Source of the DNA: Pantoea anthophila
Lineage (GTDB): Bacteria; Pseudomonadota; Gammaproteobacteria; Enterobacterales; Enterobacteriaceae
Reading direction: 5' to 3'
DNA: 64,000 nt
Assembly (NCBI RefSeq): GCF_006494375.1
Contig: NZ_VHIZ01000038.1
Coordinates: 1 to 64,000, forward strand
Position numbers and translations under genes: made by a program. Under the pieces are notes generated by a model. That model was not told the origin of the DNA. It did no database searches and saw only the letters and a list, made by a program, of their open reading frames with translations. Position 1 is the stretch's first letter. Each line of letters begins with the position of its first letter. This document shows, one piece after another, positions 55,552-63,667 of the stretch.

Positions 55552-56250
55552 TTAGCGGTAAACGTCGTCGATGAACTCAACGCCTTTTTCATCTAATGCT
55601 TTTCTGACCCATGCACGGTTCGCGGTGCCACGCTTCGCTGCGGCAACTTTACCGGCGTCAAAACTGGCGTATTCCGTCGCTTTTTCGAGCAGCGCCGCGG
55701 CATCGTTCAGCGGGACGACAATCACTCCGTCCGCATCGCCCAAGATCAAATCCCCCGGACACACCGCAACACCGCCGACGGCGATGGGGGTATTGACCTC
55801 TCCCGGTCCCTCTTTAAACGGACCGGCGGGGTTTGAACCCGTGGCGAAGATGGGGAAATCGAGCACCGAGAGGGCATCAATATCCCGGACAGGCCCATCC
55901 AGCACGATGCCGGCAATTTTGCGATCGTAGTGAGCGTAAGCGATCATGATCTCCCCCATCAGCGCACGGGACCGATCGCCTTCGTTAGAGACCACAATGA
56001 CATCGTTTTCTGTTGCCATATCCAGCGCCGCATGCAGCATCAGATTGTCACCGGCGCGCGCCTTCACGGTTATGGCATAGCCCGCCATGACAGGTTTCAC
56101 CGGTGAAGAGATCCGCCTGATGCCGTTACCGAGTACAGCAATCCGGTTCATGGTGTCAGCAATGTTGGCCACAGGCAGCTGCTGATAGGCTTCGAGTAAC
56201 GCCACGTCAAAAGCGGGACGCTGTGTGAAAATACGGTTACCAATAGACAT
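55552..56250 (-). CDS. RraA-family aldolase/decarboxylase
   Basis: About 232 residues. RraA-like core with GDNLMLHAALDMA, AGIVLDGPVRDIDAL (conserved D-G-x-x-R-D that binds metal and oxaloacetate/HMG) and GDADGVIVVPL. Members include 4-hydroxy-4-methyl-2-oxoglutarate aldolase and oxaloacetate decarboxylase. The presence of the catalytic Arg-Asp pair argues for an enzyme rather than the RNase E inhibitor. ATG 56250 has AAGGAG 6 nt upstream; it starts 10 nt after the dehydrogenase stop. It probably acts on the 2-oxo acid formed by that dehydrogenase. Confidence 0.88.
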   Translation of the reverse strand: MSIGNRIFTQRPAFDVALLEAYQQLPVANIADTMNRIAVLGNGIRRISSPVKPVMAGYAITVKARAGDNLMLHAALDMATENDVIVVSNEGDRSRALMGEIMIAYAHYDRKIAGIVLDGPVRDIDALSVLDFPIFATGSNPAGPFKEGPGEVNTPIAVGGVAVCPGDLILGDADGVIVVPLNDAAALLEKATEYASFDAGKVAAAKRGTANRAWVRKALDEKGVEFIDDVYR

Positions 56251-56260
56251 ACGCTTCTCC

Positions 56261-57214
56261 TTAAAAGCCCGGCACCGGCCAGGATGGTTTTTTGCCCGAT
56301 AACACTTCATCAATGCCGATGGCGGAATGCAGCGAGGCACGGTCCGTGGCCTCTTTCGTGGCGGCACCAATATGGGGGGCAATTACGACGTTACTCAGTG
56401 CAAAAATGGGATTGGCGGGATCGAACGGCTCTTTCTTCAGGACATCCAGCCCGGCTCCGGCAATCTGAGAGGTCGACAGCGCGTGATACAGCGCTTTTTC
56501 ATCGACCAGCTTGCCGCGTGCGGTATTGATGAAGTAAGCCTCTGGCTTCATCAGTGAAAACTGCTTTTCACCGACAAAGTCAAAGGTCTCTTCTGTCGCC
56601 GGGCAGTGCAGCGAAACAAAATCACTCTCCCGGAAAATCCGGTCAAAATCCTGAGTTAACTCAACACCGTCCGGCACCTGAGCAGCTGTTTTGTAGGGGT
56701 CAAAAGCAATGACTTTCATGTTGAAGCCATGCAGCGCCTTCATGGCTACGCGTGAACCAATATTGCCGACGCCGATAAGGCCGAGGGTTTTCCCGTCCAG
56801 CTCAACTTTTGGCGTGCGCAGTTTTGCCCGGTAATAATCTTCCAGCATCTTCTCTTCGACGAGACGGAAGTTACGTGAGCAGTGCAGCATGAAAAAAAGC
56901 GCCAGTTCAGCCACGGACATACTGTTGGCGACAGGCGCATTAAGCACCGTGACGCCGTGGCGTTTTGCCGCCTCTAAGTCAACGGTGTCATAGCCTGCGC
57001 CATGGCGGGCAACCACTTTTAATTTTTTTGCTGCGGCAAATACGCGCTCAGACATTTTTGAAAGTCGAACAATAATTCCGTCACAGTCAGGGATATCGCG
57101 AATGATATCCTCCTCTTCCATGCCGGAACCGGTAATGAGTTCGTAGCCACGACTCTCCAGATAGTCCCGCCCTTCCTTCATGATCTCCTGCGGAAGCAGA
57201 ATTTTATAGCTCAT
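56261..57214 (-). CDS. D-isomer-specific 2-hydroxyacid dehydrogenase
   Basis: 317 residues in the PGDH-like form without regulatory domain. NAD motif GLIGVGNIGSRVA (about 145-157), catalytic Arg in NTARGKLVDE, Glu in KKEPFDP and His in APHIGAATKE complete the triad. It oxidises a D-2-hydroxy acid to a 2-oxo acid or does the reverse. It is the first gene of the sigma-54 operon, with ATG 25 nt from the predicted transcription start. The substrate is probably linked to the RraA-like aldolase that follows. Confidence 0.92.
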   Translation of the reverse strand: MSYKILLPQEIMKEGRDYLESRGYELITGSGMEEEDIIRDIPDCDGIIVRLSKMSERVFAAAKKLKVVARHGAGYDTVDLEAAKRHGVTVLNAPVANSMSVAELALFFMLHCSRNFRLVEEKMLEDYYRAKLRTPKVELDGKTLGLIGVGNIGSRVAMKALHGFNMKVIAFDPYKTAAQVPDGVELTQDFDRIFRESDFVSLHCPATEETFDFVGEKQFSLMKPEAYFINTARGKLVDEKALYHALSTSQIAGAGLDVLKKEPFDPANPIFALSNVVIAPHIGAATKEATDRASLHSAIGIDEVLSGKKPSWPVPGF

Positions 57215-57250
57215 TTAAGGTACTCCCTTGTGGTTTCTTTCCCCGGCTGT

Positions 57251-57266
57251 TGCAGAGGTCATGCCA
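57251..57266 (-). promoter_or_regulatory. Sigma-54 promoter of the hydroxyacid operon
   Basis: The minus strand reads TGGCATGACCTCTGCA: -24 element TGGCATG and -12 element CTGCA with GG and GC exactly 10 nt apart, as sigma-54 requires. Initiation near 57239 gives a leader of about 25 nt. The operon's own PrpR-like activator is the obvious partner. Confidence 0.85.
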
Positions 57267-57398
57267 GAATGAAAAAGACAGCCAACAGGAAATAAATAAG
57301 ATCATGAAAAATAATATTTTTTTATTTTAATGTTAGCTGACACGCCGCTTTAAAAGAGTGACAACAGTCTCACCCTGCGCAATGGAAAAATAAGCACA

Positions 57399-57432
57399 TT
57401 TCAGAGTGAAAAGAAAAAATTTCAATATGAAA
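57399..57432. promoter_or_regulatory. Two phased palindromes TTTCA-N3-TGAAA (probable activator sites)
   Basis: TTTCA-GAG-TGAAA at 57399-57411 and TTTCA-ATA-TGAAA at 57420-57432 (the second extends to ATTTCA/TGAAAT). Their centres are 21 bp apart, two helical turns. They lie 133-181 bp upstream of the sigma-54 promoter, typical for an upstream activating sequence. Confidence 0.75.
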
Positions 57433-57802
57433 TAACCACTACGTTAATAGCAGGTTAATTAAATTTTCTTGTTTTTTCTGACTGGTTAAAAGAAGGTATA
57501 TCAGATTAATGAAGGGATAAATTATAACGCTGTTAATGTTATTTCCTGACCACCGACAACAGGAAAGAAATAAAGATCTCTTTTTCCTGCAATAATGAAA
57601 AAGGAAAGGTTTTTTTCGTTCCGGGTTGCGCTCAGAGGTGACAGATAAAAATTTTCATTCCGTTCAACTTTTTTGAGCACTGATGACAGGCGCTTCATTG
57701 AAAAATTGGATGGGGCTATTTCTGCCCCACCCATCATTTTTTCAGATACAGATGAACGGTACTGGCTGGCGAGAGCGTGATAACGTCATCAATCAGGTTA
57801 CG

Positions 57803-58012
57803 TTAACGCCAGAATGACTTAATATAAGAACGGCTGCTGAGTCTTTTAATAAAATGGTAGGGACAGGTAAAACGCTGCCCGTCCCACTCAAGATTAAACC
57901 ACTGAAACTCATCATCTTTTATTTTCTCTACCAGGCTCATCGCCTGCATGGGCGTCTGAAAAGCATAAGCTTTCATCACGCCCTCTTTGGTGCATAAATC
58001 AATATGAACCAT
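57803..58012 (-). CDS. Small unknown protein
   Basis: 69 residues, not recognised. Mixed polar/aromatic sequence with QAMSLVEKIKDDEFQWFNLEWDGQRF and a basic C-terminus ending SYIKSFWR; no signal peptide or membrane helix. AGGGGG lies 4-5 nt before ATG 58012, supporting translation; an internal ATG (MKAYAF) is the alternative start. It stands alone. Confidence 0.5.
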   Translation of the reverse strand: MVHIDLCTKEGVMKAYAFQTPMQAMSLVEKIKDDEFQWFNLEWDGQRFTCPYHFIKRLSSRSYIKSFWR

Positions 58013-58427
58013 GGAACCCCCTGCTGTGTAAAAAAGGCACTCTTTATAATTATGGAATAGCCTTTAAAGCATAATGCAGGATCCGCCCGCCGATTATCTG
58101 AATCTGTAATATTTACGTAAAAGATAAAACAAAGTATTTTTTTGGGCAAACCCGCCTTATTGCATCAATTAATTTGACGATGCAGACATAACAGGGCCGG
58201 ATGTGAATAGACGCCCCTTGTCGCGATTGACGACAGCACAGATAACACGCTCATCCGCGCATTTTTTTGGCCTGCCGTTCCGGCTTCAGATGCGCGCCCG
58301 CTCGGGCAGAGCGTCACCGATGCTGTCGGGATGGTCAAAAACAGAGCATATCGTTACACTCTCAGCAGCCTTCTCTGCGAACCGGCACGGCTCAGACGTT
58401 CCCTTACGGCAGGCAATAAGGACTCTT
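58013..58427. other. Intergenic region upstream of GNAT-like gene
   Basis: 415 nt with divergent promoters. A 6-bp inverted repeat TGCATC/GATGCA with a 12-nt spacer lies at 58161-58184. The plus-strand frame is open from 58203, but codons before 58428 are Arg/Ser-rich and unlike the protein; I regard them as untranslated. Confidence 0.45.
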
Positions 58428-59339
58428 ATGCTGGATTATATGGTGTCGCTCTACCGTACTGTTCCTGTCTCGTCGGACTGTCTCAGCGCCTGGCTTGCCC
58501 GCTGGCTGGCCCGGGAGCAGAGTCGCTGCCACGATCATCACTTTTCCGCCGCGTTTCCCTGGCGTGAAACCGGCCTGCCCCAGCACACCTTTTTGCAGCG
58601 GGAACTGACGATAAACGGCCAGCGCTATCTCACCGGGCCGCGCTATCTGGGAGGAGACCTGGCTCAGCCCTTCATTGATGTCATCGCACGTGATGGCGCG
58701 CTGGATTTTGCGGCGGCTGACGCCATCATGCGGGCGTGGCAGGTGCTGAATCCGCTCAGGCTGCGGGTCCTGTTGCCTGTGACTCACGCTGAAATCGGCT
58801 TTACTGACCAGCTGCTTTTTCTCAGCGATCCCGCTTCGCTGCCGGAACCTGTCACAGGCGAACTGTCTCTGGTCACCGCCAGCCGGCGCGATTTTCCCGC
58901 CTGTCTCGCGGCGATCCATCATGCCTATCGCGTCAGCAGGCAGACCCTGCCGCATCTCCGCGATCAGTTACAGGCTACCAGCAGGCAGGAGTTGCGTGAT
59001 GATATCGCTGACGGGCACGTCCGTCTGATTGTCTGGCAGGAGAGGATGGCTGGACTGATTATTTGTGTGCCACGGCAAACGGCGTTTATTGAAGGCTTCC
59101 AGATTATGGATGAAGTCATTATCCCTGCCTGTCAGGGCCGGGGGCTTGCCGCGAGCGCGCAGCGGCTTTTGCTGCGGCAGCTTCATCTGCACCATGGCGA
59201 GCGCGCGCTGCTGACCGGCACGATTCTGCCAGGCAACCTTCCTTCTTTACGAACGGCCTTCAATGCCGGACGACGCTGCGTGCTGAAGTATCAGTTTTTT
59301 ACCCCCGCCGATTTACGCACAGGCGGTCTGATCGGCTGA
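58428..59339 (+). CDS. GNAT-like acetyltransferase, unknown substrate
   Basis: About 303 residues. The C-terminal half (about 150-290) is GNAT-like: IEGFQIMDEVIIPACQGRGLAASAQRLLLRQL has the acetyl-CoA loop pattern (QGRGLA) and NLPSLRTAFNAGRR resembles the motif-B helix. The N-terminal half (1-145) is not recognised. ATG 58428 is chosen because AAGGA sits 5 nt upstream, although the frame stays open to 58203. It converges with the small gene at 59342. Confidence 0.68.
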   Translation: MLDYMVSLYRTVPVSSDCLSAWLARWLAREQSRCHDHHFSAAFPWRETGLPQHTFLQRELTINGQRYLTGPRYLGGDLAQPFIDVIARDGALDFAAADAIMRAWQVLNPLRLRVLLPVTHAEIGFTDQLLFLSDPASLPEPVTGELSLVTASRRDFPACLAAIHHAYRVSRQTLPHLRDQLQATSRQELRDDIADGHVRLIVWQERMAGLIICVPRQTAFIEGFQIMDEVIIPACQGRGLAASAQRLLLRQLHLHHGERALLTGTILPGNLPSLRTAFNAGRRCVLKYQFFTPADLRTGGLIG

Positions 59340-59341
59340 GG

Positions 59342-59581
59342 TCACCACAAGGCGAGCGCAATCAGCTTATCCTGCACCCGGTAAACCCGCTGCTTCAGAC
59401 TCAGGCTCTCTTCAGCACCGATCAGGTTAGCCTCATAAGCCGCATTGATTTTTTCCAGCGCGCTTTTGGTGCTAATTTTCAGTCCTTCATGCCAGTTCGC
59501 TTCTGAGCGGCTGGCTGCCTGCTTCTCCAGCTTTCTCACATATTCCGCGACGTTTTTGTTCGCGGAAAACAGGTTACTCAC
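59342..59581 (-). CDS. Small helical protein, unknown
   Basis: 79 residues starting at GTG 59581, preceded by GGGAGA. Wholly helical, charged sequence (SANKNVAEYVRKLEKQAASRSEANWHEGLKIS...AYEANLIGAEESLSLKQRVYRVQDKLIALALW, described by its ends). No known family. The frame extends upstream to 59854 but that part is Arg/Gln-rich and overlaps the SRPBCC gene antisense, so it is excluded. Confidence 0.5.
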   Translation of the reverse strand: MSNLFSANKNVAEYVRKLEKQAASRSEANWHEGLKISTKSALEKINAAYEANLIGAEESLSLKQRVYRVQDKLIALALW

Positions 59582-59810
59582 GGCCCTATCTCCCTCTTTT
59601 TGCTGCTGTAAATGTCCCTCCCGGCGGCGCCAGGTCTCTGTTCCGGAATGCCAGAGTGCGTCTCTGCACTGGCTATCCGGCAGGCATCCTGACCTCTTTC
59701 TGAGATTGCAGCTTTGATCTGACTGACGCGGCTTCGCTCGCAGAATCCCCCGCACTGTCCTTAACTCAAATCCTGTAATCCCGTTCCACTGAGAACTCCC
59801 GGAGGACGTT

Positions 59811-60344
59811 TTGACAACCACATCTGAGACAACGACCAGTGACAATACCCTCACGCTCCGGCGCTGGATAACGATCGGCCTTCCCGCAACCGAGCTTTTT
59901 GCCTTGTGGCTTGAGCCGGATACCCTGCCCCGGATTATGAGCCACTTCGCCAGCGTGACACCGGTGAATAAAAGCGATGCACAGTGGCAGGTTGAAGGGC
60001 CTCTCGGCAGGCATTACCGCTGGGAAAGCCGGATTGTTGAAGCGCAGCCGGGCGAAGTCATCGCCTGGCGTTCGCTGGACGGCGCGGACATTCCTAACGA
60101 AGGTGAACTGCGTTTTCGCCCCGCGCCGGGTGAATGGGGGACCGAACTGGCCCTGACGCTGCAGTTCACCCCGCCGGGCGGGGCACTGGGGAAAAAGGTG
60201 ACCACGTTATTCGATCTGCTGCCGAAAGAGGTGGCCAGCAAAGCGTTACATCGCTTCAAGAGCCTGGCTGAAACCGGTGAAATTCCCACGCTGGAGGGGC
60301 AGCCTGCGGGCCGCCATGCCAGCCGTAAGGATAAGGAGAAATAG
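59811..60344 (+). CDS. SRPBCC (cyclase/dehydrase-like) protein
   Basis: 177 residues with the START-like hydrophobic-pocket fold: LRRWITIGLPATELFALWLEPDTLPRIMSHF, HYRWESRIVEAQPGEVIAWRSLDG and a long C-terminal helix (SKALHRFKSLAETGEIPT). TTG 59811 is the start, with GGAGG 5 nt upstream and no nearby ATG. It ends immediately before the alcohol dehydrogenase start, so the two are one operon; this pair recurs in other bacteria. It may bind a lipid or small hydrophobic ligand. Confidence 0.82.
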   Translation: MTTTSETTTSDNTLTLRRWITIGLPATELFALWLEPDTLPRIMSHFASVTPVNKSDAQWQVEGPLGRHYRWESRIVEAQPGEVIAWRSLDGADIPNEGELRFRPAPGEWGTELALTLQFTPPGGALGKKVTTLFDLLPKEVASKALHRFKSLAETGEIPTLEGQPAGRHASRKDKEK

Positions 60345-61511
60345 ATGCGCGCACTCTGCTGGAATGGCGTCAACGATCTCAGCGTTGAAACGGTAGCCGA
60401 TCCCGGTCTGATTAACCCTCACGATGCCATCATACGGGTCAGGCTTACCACAACCTGTGGCTCCGATCTCCACGTCATTGACGGTCTGATCCCGACGATG
60501 CGCGAGGGAGATATCCTGGGCCATGAATTTATGGGCGAGGTCGTCGAGGTCGGCAGCGCGGTGAAAAATATCCGCCGCGGTGACCGGGTGGTCGTCCCCT
60601 CCTTCATCTCCTGCGGCTCCTGCTGGTATTGCCAGCAACAGCTCCCCTCCTGCTGTGACAACACACATCCGCAGTGGGAAAAAGGGGAGACGGCGCTGGG
60701 CCATCCGACCGGCGGAATTTACGCTTACAGCCATGCTTTTGGCGGCTATGCGGGCTCGCATGCGGAGTATGTCCGCGTCCCCTTTGCCGACAATGACTGC
60801 TTTGTCGTTCCCGACGGTGTCACCGATGAGCAGGCGCTGTTCCTCTCCGATGCGACACCCACCGGCTACATGGGTGCCGATTTCTGCAACATCCATCCGG
60901 GTGACACGGTGGTGGTCTGGGGCTGTGGCGGCGTCGGCCTGATGGCTCAGCAGAGTGCCTGGCTGATGGGAGCACATCAGGTCATCGGTATCGATCGCTA
61001 TCCTGAGCGGCTGGCGATGGCGCGGGACTTTGCAGGCAGCATCGCGCTGGATTACACCTCGGTCGATATCCACGAAGCCCTGCTGGAACTGACCGGCGGC
61101 CGCGGCCCGGACAGCTGTATCGATGCGGTCGGCATGGAGGCCAGGGGGGAAGGCTTAAGTCAGGTCTACGACAAGACGAAACAGATGCTGCATCTTGAAA
61201 CGGATGTGGGGGCCGCCCTGCGTCAGGCACTCTACAGCTGCCGCAAAGGCGGCAACATCGCTATCCTGGGCGTGTATGGCGTGATGGATAAGTTTCCGCT
61301 GGGGCTGATGATCAACAAGAGTCTGACCATCCGCACCGCCCAGCAGCACGGGCAACGCTATATGCACAGGCTGCTGGAACATGTCGCGCAGAATGAACTC
61401 AACCCGGCGTTTATGGCGACGCATCGCTTCCCGCTGGAAGAAGCGCCGCGCGGCTATGAGATGTTTAAGCATAAAGAAGATGGCTGTGTTCGTGCCGTCT
61501 TTGTTCCCTGA
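60345..61511 (+). CDS. Zinc-dependent alcohol dehydrogenase (FdhA-like)
   Basis: 388 residues, medium-chain family. Catalytic zinc residues in TTCGSDLHVIDG and GHEFMGEV, structural-zinc Cys cluster CGSCWYCQQQLPSCC, and NAD motif VVWGCGGVGLMAQ are visible. The length and the insertion after the NAD motif resemble glutathione-independent formaldehyde dehydrogenase-type enzymes. It oxidises an alcohol or aldehyde adduct using NAD. The start directly abuts the SRPBCC stop. Confidence 0.9.
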   Translation: MRALCWNGVNDLSVETVADPGLINPHDAIIRVRLTTTCGSDLHVIDGLIPTMREGDILGHEFMGEVVEVGSAVKNIRRGDRVVVPSFISCGSCWYCQQQLPSCCDNTHPQWEKGETALGHPTGGIYAYSHAFGGYAGSHAEYVRVPFADNDCFVVPDGVTDEQALFLSDATPTGYMGADFCNIHPGDTVVVWGCGGVGLMAQQSAWLMGAHQVIGIDRYPERLAMARDFAGSIALDYTSVDIHEALLELTGGRGPDSCIDAVGMEARGEGLSQVYDKTKQMLHLETDVGAALRQALYSCRKGGNIAILGVYGVMDKFPLGLMINKSLTIRTAQQHGQRYMHRLLEHVAQNELNPAFMATHRFPLEEAPRGYEMFKHKEDGCVRAVFVP

Positions 61512-61821
61512 GAACAGGATGCCCCTGACCGATCCGGGCGGCTGAGCCGCCCTTTTCTCTTTGTCCCCCGCGCTTACCTCAACGTCAGATTATCCTTTTA
61601 TGGCAGCCCGTTCCCCCTGAGCAGAGCGGGGACCGACCTATCAGGATGGCAGGATCATATGAATTTTTTATGAACCTGAAAGCCAAAAAACGATGTTAAA
61701 TGAATAACCTGCCTGAATGTTGCCGGTACCGCCATTATTCACATTTTGTAAAAATATTAATCACACTACGTTATCGTTTCATGCATAAATTAGTGCCACT
61801 TTTCACTCATGGAGCAGGCAA
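61512..61821. other. Intergenic region between dehydrogenase and chorismate mutase
   Basis: 310 nt: terminator at 61536-61558, then an AT-rich stretch (about 61660-61800) likely to hold the chorismate mutase promoter. No gene was seen. Confidence 0.5.
61536..61558 (+). terminator. Terminator of SRPBCC-dehydrogenase operon
   Basis: GGGCGGC-TGA-GCCGCCC followed by TTTT and a pyrimidine-rich tail, 25 nt past the dehydrogenase stop. Confidence 0.85.
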
Positions 61822-62367
61822 ATGACGCAGTTTGTAGCGATTTTTTTCTCTTCACTCTTTATGTGCAGCAACGTTTTCGCCGGGTCGGTCTCTTCCGTCT
61901 CACTCGGGGCCATTTCAACCGCCCTGAATGAACGTATGCAGGTCATGAAAGCCGTGGCAGGTTATAAAGCGCAGCATCATTTACCCGTGGAGGATCTGCC
62001 CCGGGAGCAGGTGGTACTGGAGAACATGCTGCACAATGCGCAGCAGGAAGGACTTGAGCCGGAATCGGTGGAACCTTTTATTCACGCCCTGATGAATGCC
62101 AGTAAAGCCATTCAGTATCGCTATCGGGCTGACTGGCTTTCCACGCCGGATAGCCTGCAGGCTGTTCCGGATCTGGCAGAGACCCGGCAGCAGATACAAC
62201 GGCTGGATACACAGTTACTGACGGCGATCAGTCAGCGGCTGATGGCAGGCACCCTGGCAGACGCCGACAAGGGCTGGCTGCTCTCGCAGCTCGCGGCCCC
62301 CCACCTCAGTGAGGCGGACAAAAACAGCCTCGTGACCTCCCTTTCCCGCATTCAGCGCAGGCATTAG
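61822..62367 (+). CDS. aroQ: Exported monofunctional chorismate mutase (AroQ-gamma)
   Basis: 181 residues with a signal peptide (MTQFVAIFFSSLFMCSNVFA) and an all-helical AroQ domain. RMQVMKAVAGYKAQHHLPVEDLPREQVVLENM carries the catalytic Arg/Lys region, ALMNASKAIQYRYRADW follows, and a C-terminal helical extension is typical of the secreted gamma class. It converts chorismate to prephenate in the periplasm. Such enzymes are known from Erwinia herbicola/Pantoea and Salmonella; their periplasmic role is unresolved, with host-interaction roles proposed in some pathogens. Monocistronic. Confidence 0.92.
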   Translation: MTQFVAIFFSSLFMCSNVFAGSVSSVSLGAISTALNERMQVMKAVAGYKAQHHLPVEDLPREQVVLENMLHNAQQEGLEPESVEPFIHALMNASKAIQYRYRADWLSTPDSLQAVPDLAETRQQIQRLDTQLLTAISQRLMAGTLADADKGWLLSQLAAPHLSEADKNSLVTSLSRIQRRH

Positions 62368-62390
62368 GCGGAGGGCGTCACGCAGACCCT

Positions 62391-62404
62391 GCAGAACGTT
62401 CTGC
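62391..62404 (+). terminator. Palindrome after chorismate mutase gene
   Basis: A perfect 14-nt palindrome GCAGAACGTTCTGC, 24 nt past the stop and without a T-run. It may be a weak terminator or a binding site. Confidence 0.35.
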
Positions 62405-62534
62405 CATCAAAAGGGGGAATCTGAGGGTGCGTCACCGGTCATAAGTGAGAACGTTACAGGCAACAGCCCTGTTGTGACTTTTCACTCTGAAGAATAGCGG
62501 CAAATGCTGAAAGGATGCGTTTACATCAATGCAG

Positions 62535-62568
62535 GCATAAGAGCCTGTTGTCCGACAGGCTCTTATGC
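62535..62568. terminator. Perfect 14-bp hairpin, shared terminator
   Basis: GCATAAGAGCCTGT pairs exactly with ACAGGCTCTTATGC around a 6-nt loop, 44 nt beyond the minus-strand dehydrogenase stop (62613). The length and perfection suit a bidirectional terminator; there is no T-run. Confidence 0.65.
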
Positions 62569-62612
62569 AGAGTGTTAGCAATGCCAGGATCGATGATCAG
62601 TGCAGGAGTGAA

Positions 62613-63644
62613 TTAATAATCAAACATCCCGGCGGGAATTTTATGACTCTCTTTTGTATCAGCGTAAGTCCGCGCAATCTGGTAATCAATCACTGGAATG
62701 GGCCAGGTGGGGGCCTTACCTTCATACATCTCGGCAACCCCCATAGCAGCCATGTAAGAAGCCCGGATGGCGGCTTCAGCCGTATTGCCTCCCACGTGCG
62801 GGGTGATGAGCACATTATCCAGTGCCGCCAGAGGGTTATCCGGGTGCATCGGCTCATGAGCAATGACATCCAGTCCTGCGCCAGCGATGATGCCATTTTT
62901 ACAGGCTTCAACCAGATCGTCTTCATTGACCAACCCACCGCGCGCGGTATTGATCAGAAAAGCACCCGGTTTCATCATGGCTAACTTTTCTTTGTTAATC
63001 ATATTATGCGTCACTGAGGTATCGGGGGCGTGCAGTGAGACGTAATCACTCTCCGTAAAAATTCTCTCCAGGTCTCTTACAACCTCAACCCCATCAGGAA
63101 AATCTTTAGCAGGCTTGTAAGGGTCGTAACAAAGCACGTTCATTTCCATCGCCAGACAACGTTTAGCGGTCCGGCTGCCTATGTTTCCGCACCCGATGAT
63201 CCCCACGGTTTTGCCGTTTAAGGTTGTCATCGGCGTTTTTAATTTTGCCGCATAGTAGTCGACCGGCAGCATTGCACGAAGACGGCTGACATTGCGGCTC
63301 ATATAAAGCATGAGTAACAACGCCGTCTCCGCAACGGATGTACTGTTCGCAACAGGCGCATAGAGGCATTTGACGCCAAAGTCATCAGCAGCCTTCAAAT
63401 CAACCGCATCAAACCCGGCACCATGCCGGACGAGGACTTTTAAATTCGGTGCTGCCGCCTCAAACACTTTGCGAGACATTTTGGTCACACGAACAATGAT
63501 GGCATCCGGCTGGTGTAACTGCATGTCTGCAATCACGTCGTCGGTTTCAAAGCCACGCCCGTCAATCAACGTATGCCCCTGCCGTTCAAGCAGAAGTCGT
63601 CCATCCTGTTTCAATTCCTGTGGCAAAAGCACTTTCCATCCCAT
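62613..63644 (-). CDS. D-isomer-specific 2-hydroxyacid dehydrogenase (second copy)
   Basis: 343 residues; paralogue of the enzyme at 56261-57214. NAD motif GIIGCGNIGSRTA, catalytic Arg in NTARGGLVNED, Glu in AHEPMHPDNP and His in TPHVGGNTAE. It carries a C-terminal extension of about 25 residues (IPVIDYQIARTYADTKESHK). GAGG lies 8 nt before ATG 63644. It follows a DASS transporter gene by 23 nt, so a transporter-dehydrogenase operon enters from beyond the right edge. Confidence 0.92.
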   Translation of the reverse strand: MGWKVLLPQELKQDGRLLLERQGHTLIDGRGFETDDVIADMQLHQPDAIIVRVTKMSRKVFEAAAPNLKVLVRHGAGFDAVDLKAADDFGVKCLYAPVANSTSVAETALLLMLYMSRNVSRLRAMLPVDYYAAKLKTPMTTLNGKTVGIIGCGNIGSRTAKRCLAMEMNVLCYDPYKPAKDFPDGVEVVRDLERIFTESDYVSLHAPDTSVTHNMINKEKLAMMKPGAFLINTARGGLVNEDDLVEACKNGIIAGAGLDVIAHEPMHPDNPLAALDNVLITPHVGGNTAEAAIRASYMAAMGVAEMYEGKAPTWPIPVIDYQIARTYADTKESHKIPAGMFDY

Positions 63645-63667
63645 AATAAAACCTCGTTATTTATAGA

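Larger units (their letters stand above)
57215..57802. other. Control region upstream of the sigma-54 operon
   Basis: 588 nt, very AT-rich, holding a sigma-54 promoter (57251-57266), two phased palindromes (57399-57432), and an A/T stretch between them (about 57290-57330) that could take an IHF-type bend. The distal part up to 57802 shows no convincing gene. Confidence 0.6.

Noticed and set aside
57522..57737. Minus-strand 71-codon open frame in the sigma-54 control region
   Set aside because: AT-rich low-complexity sequence, no ribosome site, no recognisable features.
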